DNA from: Aurelia coerulea
Lineage: Eukaryota > Cnidaria > Scyphozoa > Semaeostomeae > Ulmaridae
Assembly (NCBI GenBank): GCA_039566865.1
Contig: CM076943.1
Span: 39,068,663-39,132,662, forward strand
Direction: 5' to 3'
DNA length: 64,000 nucleotides
Shown here: positions 44,551 through 57,155 of the stretch, piece by piece
Numbering within the stretch: the first letter of the stretch is position 1
Layout: every line of letters begins with the position of its first letter
The notes under the pieces: generated by a model
Database searches by the model: none
Told to the model about the DNA's origin: nothing
Seen by the model: only the letters and a program-made list of their open reading frames with translations
Translations under genes and position numbers: made by a program

Positions 44551-44894
44551 CACCGGAGGTGGGGGTTCTTCCATAGTAAAGGTACCTGGGGATGTGCCGC
44601 GAGTAAGGGTATACTTTTTCGGACTTCTAGTCTAGCCAAGAGTACATTTTTTTGCAATTTTTGGCCAGCAATGGTCTAGCCAAGGGTATCATTTTTGACA
44701 AAATTGGTCTAGCGAACAGTCATGATATTGTATTTGGCACAAATTGGACAATATTGTTTGAGGAAATGGTTCAAATTGGTCTAGCCAAGGGTACCATTTT
44801 CGTAAAAATTAATCTAGCCAACGGTACCCTTTTGAAGATGCTCGCGGCAGACCCCTACCCAAAATTTGGCCAAGAACACCCCCCCCCTACCGTG
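44551..44894. mobile_element. G/C-run MITE, 8-bp TSD
   Basis: 344 bp, ends CACCGGAGGTGGGGGTTCTT and, complemented, CACGGTAGGGGGGGGTGTTC. Perfect 8-bp TSD GTCAAAGT (44543-44550, 44895-44902). Internal ~40-bp degenerate units on GGTCTAGCCAAGGGTA. A second copy is at 60342-60797. Confidence 0.88.
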
Positions 44895-44999
44895 GTCAAA
44901 GTAAACCAATGTTTTTATGTTAAATATTTTTGTGCTACTTCACAATTTCTAAGGGATTTTTTCACTGCGTCAACACTCACATCAAACTTTGCAATAACT

Positions 45000-45289
45000 T
45001 CATAAACACCAACTTAAAAACAAATTTTCCAGTACAAGTAGATTTTGAAATCTAGCCCAAATGATCCTGCAATTTGATTTGATATCCATTCGCGGAGAAC
45101 ACTTTGTCACTTCCAAAAGACTTTCAATGCTGAGCCTTGAGAAGATTAGCTTCAAAAAATACTGCAGCTTTGAAGAATTACTCTCTGCTTCAATTAGATC
45201 AATTGTTCTTTGTAGACATGCAGTTTCATAACTGAACAGACATTCCTTGCCCTTGGAAATCTTCGACCGAATACTGCAACAAACATCAA
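45000..45289 (-). other. Candidate terminal exon
   Basis: A minus-strand frame of ~95 codons that begins after a good acceptor (TTGATGTTTGTTGCAG) and ends at a stop. The product would be helical and lysine/serine-rich (IRSKISKGKECLFSYETACL; SKLQYFLKLIFSRL). No family recognised, and no partner exon identified. Confidence 0.3.
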
Positions 45290-45319
45290 TATGAAACAGT
45301 CTTGTTGACTTCAAATTTC

Positions 45320-47189
45320 CCTTTCATGTCAGTCTTACCACGGTCAATCTATCTTGATTTCTACCTGAATGGAACCCCTCTCTAGACCCTTGATTCTGCA
45401 ATGTTTATGAAGGGAAATGATCTTTCATGTGTTAATCTGACGGATTTAGGCCTGGGCTATGCTCTTGGAAAATGTGGATCCTCTTCTCTTCTGGAGGGAT
45501 GGGCCACGTAAGCAGGGCCTACGTCACTTTGAAAACTCTTGACCCGATTCTGAAGACGTAGAAGAGGTCTTTCTCTCTTCTTTACTGGCACTTTGATTTA
45601 TCAAACATCACTTCCATCTTTTTTGATGCACTGGTTACCAGAAAACTTACGCTTTAAAGTTCCAAATGTAAAAACAGCATTGCAATCTTGGCTCTTCCAT
45701 AGCATGTTGCACGGTGATTCCAAGTGTCTCAATGTTGTAATAGTTACCCTCTTAGCTACGGCAAAGCTTAATTGGGTTTCGTTGCAGCTAAGATTCTCGT
45801 TTTCAATTTGACTGGACTTGTTCTTAAAATTGATCCCATACCTACTCTTGTTCTTAAATTTACCGTCTCCGACTTTCGAAACGAACTTTTTGCATTATAA
45901 CAATCACGGAAGTTTCTTATGTACCACTTTTCATTCACTAAGCTAAAAAAGTTTCAATACTGCATCTCCTGAATTCTTGAAGAAATTGTTCTGCATTAAC
46001 ATTGCCCTTATGTCCCCTCTACTGCCTCCGCCTGCGGTATCTCTGGAGAAAGGAACCAATTTGAAAACAAATGAAATGTGAGAAGATCGTTTCTTTTTAG
46101 CTCTATGCCCCTGCGAAGAAATGTGCGATCCTATTTGAGCCCCCCTCCCTGAAGCCTTCCTTGGTAAGGAAGAAATTCATGATATTTTCTGTTCGATTTC
46201 TTTGCAGGCCTTCAACAGCCTTGGCCTAGACTTATGGCGAGATTCCTTGAATTCGTTCTATGTTTTGTAAATGCGCGAAGCAAAGCGTTGCGTCCATTTA
46301 GACGGGATAAATGCCAGAAAAGCTTTTCCTTTTGGCTAGCAGTTTGCAGACTAATTACAATGAGTCCCAGTTACCTTTGCTGAAAGCAAGACTGTCAAAA
46401 CAATTCAATAGTGATAACTGCCATGATGATATAAGTCTTATCAGATGCCAACTGTGAAAGGCCTGATGTTGTCTTGGGACCGAACAAAAGCTCTGCAATG
46501 CGTCATTCGAATGGAATTCATTCTTCAAACAATAATGACTACACTCAAATTGAATCAGCTTGTTCTAATTGCTTCAAAATTTAACAATGCTCAAATGTTA
46601 TGGTTAAATGAACGACAGTTTTGAAAGCCATTACGACGAAGGCCCTAATATTTCAATGTGGTCTAATCACACAAACAACAGGATATGACTGCTGCTTCGC
46701 AATTGAAAATGTATAATCCGGAGCAGTGGAACAGTAGGAACCTTCGAATGTCAGTCCCTTGCACCTTAGCATGATCTCCCTTTCTCATTGGAAGCCCCCA
46801 TTAAAATTCCCCTGTTCTCTCCTCTCGAGCCAACGATATTTTAGCTGGGAAAAGAGACCGATCTATGAAACTCTGCCCTTGCCCTTTCAAAAGAAAAAGT
46901 GGGAGTAAGAAAAAGATCCAGTGTGCTAATGGTCCGGCAATTGTGATATGTCTAAAGATCATTCCCTTGTACACAGAAAACTGAAAGGGATTCCGCCAAT
47001 CCTTTGATGTCACCGAATTCGCCCCTTACCCTGATTTGGGGGCGAATTTGAGAAAAAAATCTCTACTGCACCCCGTACAGGGAAGGCGAAGATATTTGGA
47101 AAGTTTCGCGAGGATCAGCGCAACGGTGCTCGAGTTTTACGCCACACGAAATTCGCTTCACGTTTATTAATATAGATATATGTATATAG
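45320..47189. other. No gene or repeat recognised
   Basis: Almost 1.9 kb with only short open frames and no clear inverted repeats. Part may be the 5' portion of the LINE whose tail is at 47190. Confidence 0.35.
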
Positions 47190-47232
47190 ATTTTAGCGCT
47201 CTATAAGTGCATTGTTGTTATCATTATTATTA
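47190..47232 (+). repeat. LINE 3' tail with (ATT)n
   Basis: AGCGCTCTATAAGTGCATTG followed by TTATCATTATTATTATT is a typical 3' terminus of CR1-like LINEs. It abuts R1 copy D. Confidence 0.5.
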
Positions 47233-47290
47233 TTCAAAACTGAAGTTAAAATGCTGCTGTTGTCGTACGGTTGCCCCTGACAAACTTTTG

Positions 47291-48427
47291 CAGAGCCTTT
47301 TTTAAGGGGTTGTAAGTGGGAAGGCAAATCCTAAAAAGGGGTTATGTTAGTCTGATTGGTTAGAAAAGCAAACTAAAAAATAGGAAATTTACGAATCCAA
47401 ATATCCCAGGGGGGTACTCTGGTATATTCAGGATAGGGATGCTCAGGTTACTTTTTAGGGTCTAAAATTTAGGCAAGGATCATTTTTTTGGGTCAATGAT
47501 TTGTACAGTTACTTTTTTGGGTTCAAGAAATTCTAGCTTACTTTTTTGGGTCTCAAATATGAGAAAAAGTAAAAAAAATCGAGGAAAATATAATTTACAA
47601 ACAAAATTAGAGTCAAGTAACAGCACTAAAATATAAAAACATAAATATCCAAACGCATTATGAGAAATCTAATCAGTTAGGGCATTTTTATGCAGATTTA
47701 AGATACTGACTTCATACCATTTGGGTATGTAAGGTCGGAAAAATTATTTTTTTGGGTCTCTTTTCATGCTAGAAATTACTTTTTTGGGTTGATGCGTTGT
47801 ACCCCAGCCTGAGCACCCCTATCCTAAATATACCTGAGTACCCCCCTGGGCCAAATATATATCAAATGGGCTAGCTAAAATCAAACTACAATAGGACAAG
47901 AATACTTTGTAAAGAGTGTTGTGTAAGACTTATTTGATATTTGAAATACTTGATTTACAAAACTCATCGCGCATTCTCGTGAGCAGCGACGTGGCCAGAA
48001 ATTTTAAGTTAGGTGAAATGAGGGGGTCTGGGGGCAAAGACCCCAGGAAAATTTTCAGGGCCACACCCTTTACTTTGGCTTAGAATGGCTCTCCCAATAT
48101 CCTGCTTGCCATTAGCGAAAAGGAAACTTTGAGAGTTTTGTGACATTTATCCTATGCGTGAGTAACATTTTTGAAAAAATATCCTTGACTTTGGCTGAAA
48201 CATCCTGTCTCTGGTGGTAAACAGTCCTGTTCTCGTATTCCATTCATCTACACATGGCTTTTTCAGGTTGCCTACGCAGTGGTGGCGGCAATAGCTTACT
48301 TTCTGAAAATCACTTACTTTAAATAAGGGATAATTTTCTGGGGTCAAAAATTTCGACACTGGGGGGGGCAAAGTCTAGGGATCGGGGGGCAATTGCCCCC
48401 CCAGTTTTAATGTTAAAAAAGGCCCTG
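47291..48427. mobile_element. hAT-like element in R1 copy D
   Basis: 1137 bp, ends CAGAGCCTTTTTTAAGGGG and, complemented, CAGGGCCTTTTTTAACATT. Perfect 8-bp TSD AACTTTTG (47283-47290, 48428-48435); copy A has the empty site ACAAACTTTTGTTCG. The right third (from about 47991) carries the G-run blocks of the 7057/31210 family. Confidence 0.9.
47405..47850. mobile_element. G/C-run MITE nested in the hAT element
   Basis: 446 bp, ends CCCAGGGGGGTACTCTGGTA and, complemented, CCCAGGGGGGTACTCAGGTA. Perfect 8-bp TSD CCAAATAT (47397-47404, 47851-47858). The interior has at least four TTACTTTTTTGGGT units. Same group as 20153 and 44551. Confidence 0.92.
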
Positions 48428-48890
48428 AACTTTTGTTCGATGGCTCATGTTTTCAATGTGAACTTCAATTTAATGAGTTTAATGAGCTCATCGCGAGAAT
48501 AGTAATTCATAAACGCTGTTTTTTGTATCACAACCATAGAGCTAGTGCATGATTTCTGTAATAAGAAACTTTACCCTGATTTGTAAGTTTATCTTTATCT
48601 CATTTTATACTGTGTGCCGCTGTTGGATTTGGCTGTTTCCAAATGTTTTTCAACAGTGGAATGAAGTTTTCTTGAAATTGATAAAGGAGAAAACGAAAGC
48701 ATAAGTGTTGTAAACAATGCTTGGGTTTTTTCGTGTATTTTCGCAGCCCTTTCTCTTGCTTCACGCTAAATATCTTTTTTGCCAGGCCATGGAAATGCAA
48801 TGTTTCAGTTGGCTTCAGCCTGGTTTTAGCATCAGCGCGAAATGTTTAATGCATTTGACATTGTCAAACATAACAGAACTAGATATTTTT

Positions 48891-49334
48891 GATTTGATCT
48901 GATTTGATAAAATATCTTTAAAGAGGATGCCCCAGTCACCAAGAGGTGCTTTTCATGGGGTTCCTCAAAGTAAAAGTTACAATGTAGTTATAAAATGGAA
49001 ATGAAAAGTATACTACCTAGATCTAATAAAACTTATACAGAAAACTTATAGCTTGATAATGGGCTATGCTCGAAACGTTGTGCTTATTTCAATTCTCATC
49101 AAAGTGCTTATATTTTACTTTATTTACTTGTATACTCCTATTGAAGCTCAGTTCACTAAAGTTGGGGGTGCTCTCTCCTCGATTAGTTTATCTACTGAGA
49201 GAGCTCCTCCTTTAAGAAATTCCTCTGCATACATACACTAATTTTTTCTTTTATTTAATTGTTGTTATTTGCTTAATGTCATTTCGTATAATTTGTGTAA
49301 TTCGTTATGGTAGCTTAGTTAAATTTTTATATGA
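48891..49334. other. No gene seen
   Basis: AT-rich. The phrase GATAATGGGCTATGCTCGAA at 49055 recalls a motif common in invertebrate interspersed repeats, but I cannot assign it. Confidence 0.35.
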
Positions 49335-51618
49335 CACAGTGATCCAGCAAGTGTAATAAATACCGAAAAATGAAAATTATCCAAATCAATCACGCTGTAG
49401 CTCATTTGAAAGAGCAATGATTGGCAGTCAAATTAAAAAAGGAATTATTAAAATCGGACCTATGAGAGCCAAGAAACAGATTTTTAAAGTGTCAAGAAAT
49501 CACAAGTTTACAAATTTCATATCGAGAATGCAATTAACACTTGATTTAGGCTAACTTCAAAATTCAATTTCTCTGCTCACACAGCTCCGATTCTTGAAAT
49601 AATTTTTTTATTTTGATTATATATATCTCAGCATTATGTGTCTTTCATTTCATCGAACACGAATGGAAAATTTTCGCGAATTTTGCGAATTACTACAAGT
49701 ACCATATTTGAGGATAAAAACGGATATTTTGGTAGAAACAGTTGAAAATCTAAAAGACGGGGTCAAACAGTGTCTTAGCAAAAACTATTACAATTAACTA
49801 GAACATGTTTCGAGTGCGTGTGCCAAAGGTTATCTTTGGGAACCTTCTGCAAAAAATTCTATGGCCGTTTTAGAATGTGTGGTCATTTCTTGAAAATGAC
49901 ATGTGGTCGTTACTGAAACCAGTGTTATTTTACATTAACTGAATTGATATTCTAGATAATGCCCTAAACTCATTTCAAATTAAAGACAAGTCATTCAGCT
50001 GAATTCTTGAAACTAGGATGAATTGAAGAAACTAAATATCAACATATAATTACGTATAGTGGACTGAAGAACCAGGAACTCTACTCTTTGTGACGTCTGA
50101 ACCCGACACTGTATCAATCATGTCAAATTCAATTCCGAAGCACCACGTTCTTTCTTATCACTGTCAGACTAGACCTAATGCTTCCTCTTGAACTTTAATG
50201 TCATAGTTGTAGTAGACTGATTTTGGCCGTACTTTCTTCAAAACGAGAACAAATGGTTATTGATCTGATTGATTTGATAGTTATGAGGAAAGGGCAAATT
50301 TTGCGATTCTGTGGTGCCACTTCGACGTTTGCCTCGCAGTTTCCGAGATTACAGACACCAGAGACACCACTAAGACTGTCAACGTTGATAGATTGAAGCT
50401 TTTCACCTATGATATGATGCTGCACTTAGCAATACATTTCCACTCAGAAGAGAATAGATTTCCTTACAATACACGAGATGCTTGCCCATAACTGGGAGCT
50501 GCTTGAATTCTCAAAAAAGGCTATCCGATAGGTATATTGTTTGAAAGCAGTCCTAACGCCTGGAACAAACATGTTCACAGCTTTCAAATTGACCCAGGAT
50601 TCAGAGCAAGACAAACGTTTGTGCAACATGACATCCATGACGTTTTGTCAGAATGCTCATAACATCTGCCCAGAATGTAGCAAAAGCGAGCCATATTCTA
50701 CAAACTACTGCAAAAGTCAATGAGATGAATTATGATACTAAAACTCAAGAAGAAGCATTGGAGAAGTCTTTGCATTTATAACTGTGATAAGAAAGAATGT
50801 TATGCCTCTGAACTGAATTTGATACGATTTGATGCAGTACTGAAACCAGACGTCACAAAGAGTAGAGTTCCTGGTTCTTCAATCCACTATACGTTAATGT
50901 ATTTTGATTTTTAGTTTCTTCAATTCATCCTAGTTTCTAGAATTCAGCTGCATGACTTGTCTTTAATTTGAAATGAGTTTAGGGCGTTATCTAAAATATC
51001 AATTCAGTTAATGTAAAACAACACTGGTTTCAGTAACGACCACATGTCATTTTCAAGAAATGACCACACATTCTAAAACGGCCATAGAATTTTTGCAGAA
51101 GGTTCCCAAAGATAACCTTTGGCACACGCACTCGAAACATGTTCTAGTTAATTGTAATTTTTTTTGCTAAGACACTGTTTGACCCCGTCTTTTAGATTTT
51201 CAACTGTTTCTACCAAAATATCCGTTTTTTCCTCAAATATGGTACTTGTAGTAATTCGCAAAATTCGCGAAAATTTTCCATTCGTTTTCGATGAAATGAA
51301 AGACACATAATGCTGAGATATATACAATCAAAATAAAAAAACAATTTCAAGAATCGGAGCTGTGTGAGCAGAGAAATGGAATTTTGAAGGTAGCCTAAAT
51401 CAAGTGTTAATTGCATTCTCGATATGAAATTTGTAAACTTGTGATTTCTTGAAACTTTAAAAATCTGTTTCTTGGCTCTCATAGGTCCGATTTTAATGAT
51501 TCCTTTTTTATTTTGACTGCCAATCATTGCTCTATCAAATGAGCTACAGCGTGATTGATTTTGAGAAATTTCATTTTTCGGCATTTATTACATTATTTTG
51601 CCATTCTGGATCACTGTG
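49335..51618. mobile_element. Fold-back element CACAGTGATCCAG
   Basis: 2284 bp. Arms of ~790 bp (49335-50130, 50830-51618) pair with high identity; the loop is ~700 bp. Ends CACAGTGATCCAGCA and, complemented, CACAGTGATCCAGAATG. The flanking dinucleotide GA occurs on both sides; no longer TSD. The right-arm frame of 124 codons (51210-51584, minus) is broken in the left arm and is not considered a gene. Confidence 0.75.
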
Positions 51619-51632
51619 GAAGGATGTATGTT

Positions 51633-52056
51633 CAAGGGTGTTAGGACACGGATATTTTAATTGCGTATTTATTTACCTTGTTTTGATCTTCGTCTTGTTT
51701 TCTTGTCTTGTTTCTTCTCTGTTCTGTTTCCTCTTGCTGATGTAAATGCCTCGTGTTATTTGAATATATCTTCCTTGTATTCCTGTGTCTTAGCGCGCCT
51801 TCGTAGAAGAAAGATTTTTAAACCACAATGCCATATTAAATACTAGTATTTAATATGGCATTGTGGTTTAAAAATCTTTCTTCTACGAAGGCGCGCTAAG
51901 ACACAGGAATACAAGGAAGATATATTCAAATAACACGAGGCATTTACATCAGCAAGAGGAAACAGAACAGAGAAGAAACAAGACAAGAAAACAAGACGAT
52001 GATCAAAACAAGGTATATAAATACGCAATTAAAATATCCGTGTCCTAACACCCTTG
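51633..52056. mobile_element. Spacer-less palindromic element, 7-bp TSD
   Basis: 424 bp that are one palindrome centred at 51844.5 (ACTAGT), starting CAAGGGTGTTAGGACACGG. Arms are nearly perfect, with a few differences (for example TTACCTTG against TATACCTTG near the ends). The TSD GTATGTT is perfect (51626-51632, 52057-52063). No coding. Confidence 0.9.
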
Positions 52057-52063
52057 GTATGTT

Positions 52064-52990
52064 GTGGAATTTTATGAAGTTCAGGCTTCAAGACAACAAC
52101 AACAACAACAAAAACATAAGGACAGCAAATTTAGGCCATCTTTGTGTGTGTTGAAAAGTGGAGTTGGTCGAACGAAATGGCAGGCGTCGTTGCCGGTGAA
52201 ATGAAATCAAATGCCATACATTGATGTTACAGTAAGATACGAACGAGAGAGCTGTTAAAAAGGATTGATTTATCCCTCAACTTGCAACACTAAATTTTGA
52301 ATGCCTCCTGTCTTTCCCTACCTGTTGCGGGAAGTAACAGTGATCGGCCTGCAAACTTACTTTTAGGCCCTATTTCTGACCGCTGAGAAGCTGCTTTGGT
52401 GGATTGATTGTCTGTTCGCAGTACGGTGATGCCGGTGCTGTATCGATCATACTTGATGCCCAGAGGATTACATGATGCTTTCAGAATACTTTTGGCTAAA
52501 AGATCAAATGGTTTTCAAATGATAAACTTTACTGAAGGAACGTCAGCATGTCGAGGTATTGTAACAGTACGGGCAACTTTCTCTGATTGGCACCTCTGTT
52601 TTGTGAGGTAGACACTTCTGTCCAGTGAATTAACTGAGCTAAGGGGTCGTCCAAAAATCCACCTGTGATCAGTTAGCGGCATTTGGCCGCTAACTTTTCT
52701 ACCCCCCTCCCCATCATCCCTACTTAACAACAGACTTATGTATTTTCTCGCATGCCAGTTTCAAACCTTTATTATGGGCCTAACTAAATTAACTGCGCAT
52801 TTTGGATTGCAAGACATTTTAAATCAACACCAGCAAAAGTTGGTAAAAATCATTGTAAAGAGTGCATGAAATCGAGCCTAAACATACATTTTCTTGATCT
52901 AGAGTCCTTAAAGTTCCACCAATGATCACTTAACAGATTTTGATGAAACCCCCTCCCCCCTTAGCAGCCAAATGCCGCTAAGCGAGGGAG
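52064..52990. other. Unassigned, with a degenerate hairpin
   Basis: An (ACA)n run at 52087. At 52660-52985, TTAGCGGCATTTGGCCGCTAA near the left is echoed inverted by TTAGCAGCCAAATGCCGCTAA at the right, with C-rich and G-poor tracts inside, suggesting an old MITE. No gene. Confidence 0.4.
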
Positions 52991-52993
52991 TCA

Positions 52994-53582
52994 CTAATTC
53001 AAGATTCAAGAACCAAGAACCAGAACCAAGAACCAAGAACCAAAACACCCTAATTCAAGAACCGGAATTGAAGAACCAACCTTGGATACCCTAATTCAAG
53101 AACCGGAATTCAAGAACCAAAGTTAAACACCCTAATTCAAGAACCGGAATTAAAGAACCAACTTTGGACACCCTAATTCAAGAACCGGAATTCAAGAACC
53201 AACCTTGGATACCCTAATTCAAAAACCGGAATTCAAGAACCAAAGTTAAACACCCTAATTCAAGAACCGTAATTCAAGAACCAACCTTGGATACCCTAAT
53301 TCAAGAACCGGAATTCAAGAACCAAAGTTAAACACCCTAATTCAAGAACCGGAATTCAAGAACCAACCTTGGATACCCTAATTCAAGAACCGGAATTCAA
53401 GAACCAAAGTTAAACACCCTAATTCAAGAACCGGAATTCAAGAACCAACTTTGCACACCCTAATTCAAGAACCGGAATTCAAGAACCAACCTTGGATACT
53501 CTAATTCAAGTACCGGAATTCAAGAACCACCTTTGGACACCCTAATTCAAGAACCGGAATTTAAGAACCAACTTTGGACACC
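52994..53582 (+). repeat. 41-bp satellite array with three unit types
   Basis: Thirteen 41-bp units from 53048, each CCCTAATTCAAGAACCGG, AATTCAAGAACC plus an 11-bp tail. The tail has three forms: A (AACCTTGGATA), B (AAAGTTAAACA), C (AACTTTGGACA). The order is A B C A B A B A B C A C C. Each unit is itself built from two AATTCAAGAACC repeats. The array is preceded by short AAGAACC runs (52994-53040). Confidence 0.95.
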
Positions 53583-55880
53583 CCATACTTTGTAATTTTT
53601 TGGCATTTACCAACGGACCCTGCGGTGTTATGCATCATCAAAGTTGGTCTCTATACCATCCATTTCAAGTTTACATTCCAGAATTCAGGATTAGAAATTC
53701 TGTGTGCAAAAGATTCTCTTTCGGCCTTCTCTTGCTTTTCATGATTCAAAATTATATAATTTATGCCATATCACATTTATTTCAAAACAGGCTTAGAATA
53801 TGCAGCATTCTGCTGATGCAGGCCTAAAATTAAAAGCCAGAATAATATTTAAATGTTTTCAAAATCTCACTTAAAGATATGTTTTATATTTTGATTAAAA
53901 CTTTTTATGTTGCTTTGCTTTTTCTAACCCACGTTTTGGAGGGGGAAAATATCCTACCTTTTTGAGAGGGTTTAGCGGCGCTCCCTGGTTTAAATGTTGC
54001 AGAGCAGCGTCTGTCCAGATCTAGGCAGACTGACGACTTTTCGTCCGTTGTTTCCTTGCGTTCTTTGATTTTCTGATAACATTGGTCTAAAAACTGGTCT
54101 AAAAAAGGGCCCCTTTTTCAAAATGACCTAAACTAGCGGGGGTTCTCTTACACTCAACAAAATCGCTTCAAAGTCTGACGGAGCTAAGTAGTGGTGGAAA
54201 ATTAGTATGAAATTAAAGTAAATCAACGGGGTTAAAAAGCAACTTAGCTAGGGGGACTGGGTCCATCTAAATATAACCTATTGTATTTGTTGTTCTTGAT
54301 CGATGAAAACAAAAGGAAGATTAATGGCACCTGCCGTTCTTTTGTGCTATGTTTAGATTATGTCGCTATATCTCCGTTCATTTACTTTAACAAACTTTCC
54401 AGTGTTGTCTTGATCAGGTCATATATATAAACAATGGTTGGTCACGAAGTTAGTGATGTAACTCTTTCCAAAGAAGTGTATCACAAACATCGTGATTGGC
54501 CTATATCCCCCTATCTCCATATGAAATTGGAAAATTTAGCAAACACAAAAGTAGAAAGAGAGGTACTTATCAATGTTAATACCAATTTCCCCTTTGTTCG
54601 CAAAGACTGTTTTCAACAGTGGCAAACTATCTACTCTTTTATGTGATGTGCATGGGCCCAGCTTTGAGAATAATGTTCATTTAACCGTTTAAACTCGCTC
54701 TTGGATTGTTTGTCAAAAGATTAAGAAACACCAAAACAGGGAAAATTTTCCAACATGTCTTTACTTCCAACGGGTTCCACATCATAACCAGAAAACCCAC
54801 CTCAAAACCAGAAGTGAAAAACGAAGTAGACGGGATCCATCTCGATTACTCCAGAACAGGCCTTAAAAAACGGTTTACTTCATTTAAACCAATCACAGCT
54901 CGCTATTTCCCATATTACGAATTGGTGACGTAATTATAGCATAATCCCGTTGACAGTTATCACTTGGCACTTCATTCCTGAAAGCGTTTGAGGTACCGCG
55001 ACCTGCAAGACCTGCACGCCATACGATCAGCATGCCCGCAGCGGGAAATTTTTATCTTGGTATCTGCTAATCGATTGAAAAGGCCCACGGCGCTTGCAAG
55101 GAGGCCAGAAGGTCTCTTGGTTCAATCGAAGTTTAAAAGACTGCGAAGGGGGGAAGGGGGATTCAAACAAAATCTTTCCCTTATTCGGACTCAGAAACAA
55201 GAACAATCAGAAGACGAAAGAAGAAATCTTCATACCTTTTGCCGTCGGACTGATTCTGAACTTTTCCAACATTTGTTCTCCTGTTCTCGGTTATCAAATC
55301 ATTACATTTCTTGTCTGTCAAGCAAATTTTGCGGGAAAGAAGATTGCGCGCCAAACTTTCCGATGAGTCTTCACCATACCAGCTATTGCCTTTATGCTGC
55401 TTTGGTATCACGTCTTGCAGTCTTCCAGTATATCAGTTCTCAGAAAAGATGTTCCATTCTCCAGTTATGTAAACAGGCAGCATCCTTCGATGCAAGTAGT
55501 CACAATGAATAATCGAATCCATCGCATCGTCCATTTCAAAAAACTTTCTCGCACGCTTTGTGAGTGGAGAAAACTTGTCACTTGACATAGCTCGATGTCA
55601 TGGAGAGTTTTTATTTGTTCATATGAATTGTCACGAATGCTTGCTGTGCCATGCTGTGCCAAAGACACACACTCTATTGTTTAACTGGCCCGCCAAAATT
55701 GTTCATCCATTGTAAAAACTTAATTTCCGTGCAAAAGACAGTTGACAGAGTTTTCACAGACATAGCTGCTTCAGTCGCCAACTCTTTGTAATACCAGGCT
55801 AACTACGTTTGCAGAAATCGAATGGAGTGACTGAAATCTCAATTTTCCATTCAACTCAATTTGATGTCTGTAAAGCAATT
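53583..55880. other. No gene recognised
   Basis: Open frames at 54434-54646 and 54988-55512 (174 codons) lack motifs and show no protein-like conservation pattern. Adjacent frames are open too, which argues against coding. Confidence 0.4.
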
Positions 55881-55892
55881 GGGTCTGCATTG

Positions 55893-56215
55893 CGGGGCGG
55901 CGGGGGGAAGGGGTATATAATATATATTGCTTACGGGATGTGCACTCCTTTCCGGGTATTGCTTTCACCTGTTTTTTAACGCCTATCAAAAGAAAGCAAT
56001 TTTTCTGAAGCTGGTTGTCAAAAACGTTATTTCATTGTTTTTCGAAAAATGTTTATTTTTTGGATGAATTCTACTTTTTGCCGTCTTGTCTAAAGCCAGC
56101 TATCATTTCGAGGAAAAAATGCCAAAGTCGGGTGAAAAACGTTTTTCTTGGAGTGCACATCCCGGTACAACTTACAGTTGAAAGTCCAATACCCACCGTA
56201 CCCCCCCCCCCTAGG
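55893..56215. mobile_element. Degenerate G/C-run MITE
   Basis: G-rich left end (GGGGCGGCGGGGGGAAGG) and C-run right end (GTACCCCCCCCCCCTAGGG), with GGGATGTGCACTCCTTTCC near the left mirrored by GGAGTGCACATCCCGG near the right. Same architecture as 20153; the TSD is lost. Confidence 0.6.
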
Positions 56216-57151
56216 GTGTGCACGCAGGCTAAGAAGTAAGGGATAGTTTAGAAAGATGGCTTTGAATTAACCTTGGCTAATTTTCGTTTCAAAAAATAGC
56301 AAAAATTGCCTTTTTTGACAAGTAGAAACAAAACAAGCTGTGACGCAGGGCGCAACACCAAATTTGAAGCTGTCAAAACATGAATGACTTAAAAAAATGT
56401 TCTACCATCTTCTGAAATTGTTATTCCCTCACACCCTCCAGACTCAAAGAAATAGCAAAAAGCATTTAGCTTGTCATTTTGGGCCCCTCACTCAGAAGTC
56501 GAGGTAGGAGGTTAATCTGACCCTCGCTGGTCGGGTTTATGCGAGTCGCATTTGGCAAAAAAAATCTGGTTTAGTCTATTTTCCAAAGAACCATCTCGAA
56601 ATCTTATCATAATGGCTAGAATGACGTTTGAGGTTGATTTTATTATGCCAATAATTTGTATGTTCGTCCAAGAAATCCAGCGTACATTTGTTTTCTCTTT
56701 GCCGCCGTCATTTTTCGAGTTGGATGGTTTTTTTCGAATTGCCCAAACGCGATCTCTGGATTAAATTAAATGGTATGACATAGTGAACTTGATAACGCAC
56801 GCGAAGCTCTCTGGTTATCTCGATGCACTTTGTAATAGCATACAGCTCATTTCACTGTATGGACTTAATACTGCGGAACATCAACGCGTGGATCCAGCAA
56901 ACTCGGTTCAGCCTTCTTCCGTTCTAAGCAAGCCAAACGAACGTCTAGTTTGAGTTTAATGAGCATTACCCCAGTCACTATTGAGTTATATATCAAAGCA
57001 AAATAACTAATGTTAAAAAGGGCGCATCAATTGAGGGGGGCACAATTTGCTGATTTTACGACGAATAAAAAGGTGAAAACCAATGACACAATTATGCGCA
57101 TGCGCTCACAATATGCATCAAACATCTTCATTCACAAGTGAAATCATATCG
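56216..57151. other. Diverged repeat, no gene
   Basis: 56655-56890 is a diverged relative of 59040-59340 (ATGTTCGTCCAAGAAAT; GCGATCTCTGGAT; TAATAGCATACAGC). The remainder is unassigned. Confidence 0.45.
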
Positions 57152-57155
57152 TTAA

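Larger units (their letters stand above)
47233..48890 (+). repeat. R1 dispersed repeat, copy D
   Basis: Pieces 47233-47290 and 48428-48890 match copy A 10760-11281 and go on past the Gypsy insertion point into GCATTTGACATTGTCAAAC, CATAACAGAACT, which matches 15952-15975. It is therefore the Gypsy-free reference. The hAT at 47291 interrupts it. Confidence 0.8.

Noticed and set aside
51210..51584. A 124-codon minus-strand frame
   Set aside because: It is the right arm of the 49335 fold-back element. The left arm has stops in the same frame, so no selection for coding is apparent.
51661..52028. Two mirrored 61-codon frames
   Set aside because: They are the two arms of the 424-bp palindrome; the likeness is structural.
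52994..53582. Regularly spaced repeats resembling a CRISPR array
   Set aside because: The 41-bp units are contiguous without unique spacers, and the context is eukaryotic. It is a satellite.
54988..55512. A 174-codon plus-strand open frame
   Set aside because: No motif, overlapping open frames in other phases, and composition unlike a protein. Not supported as a gene.
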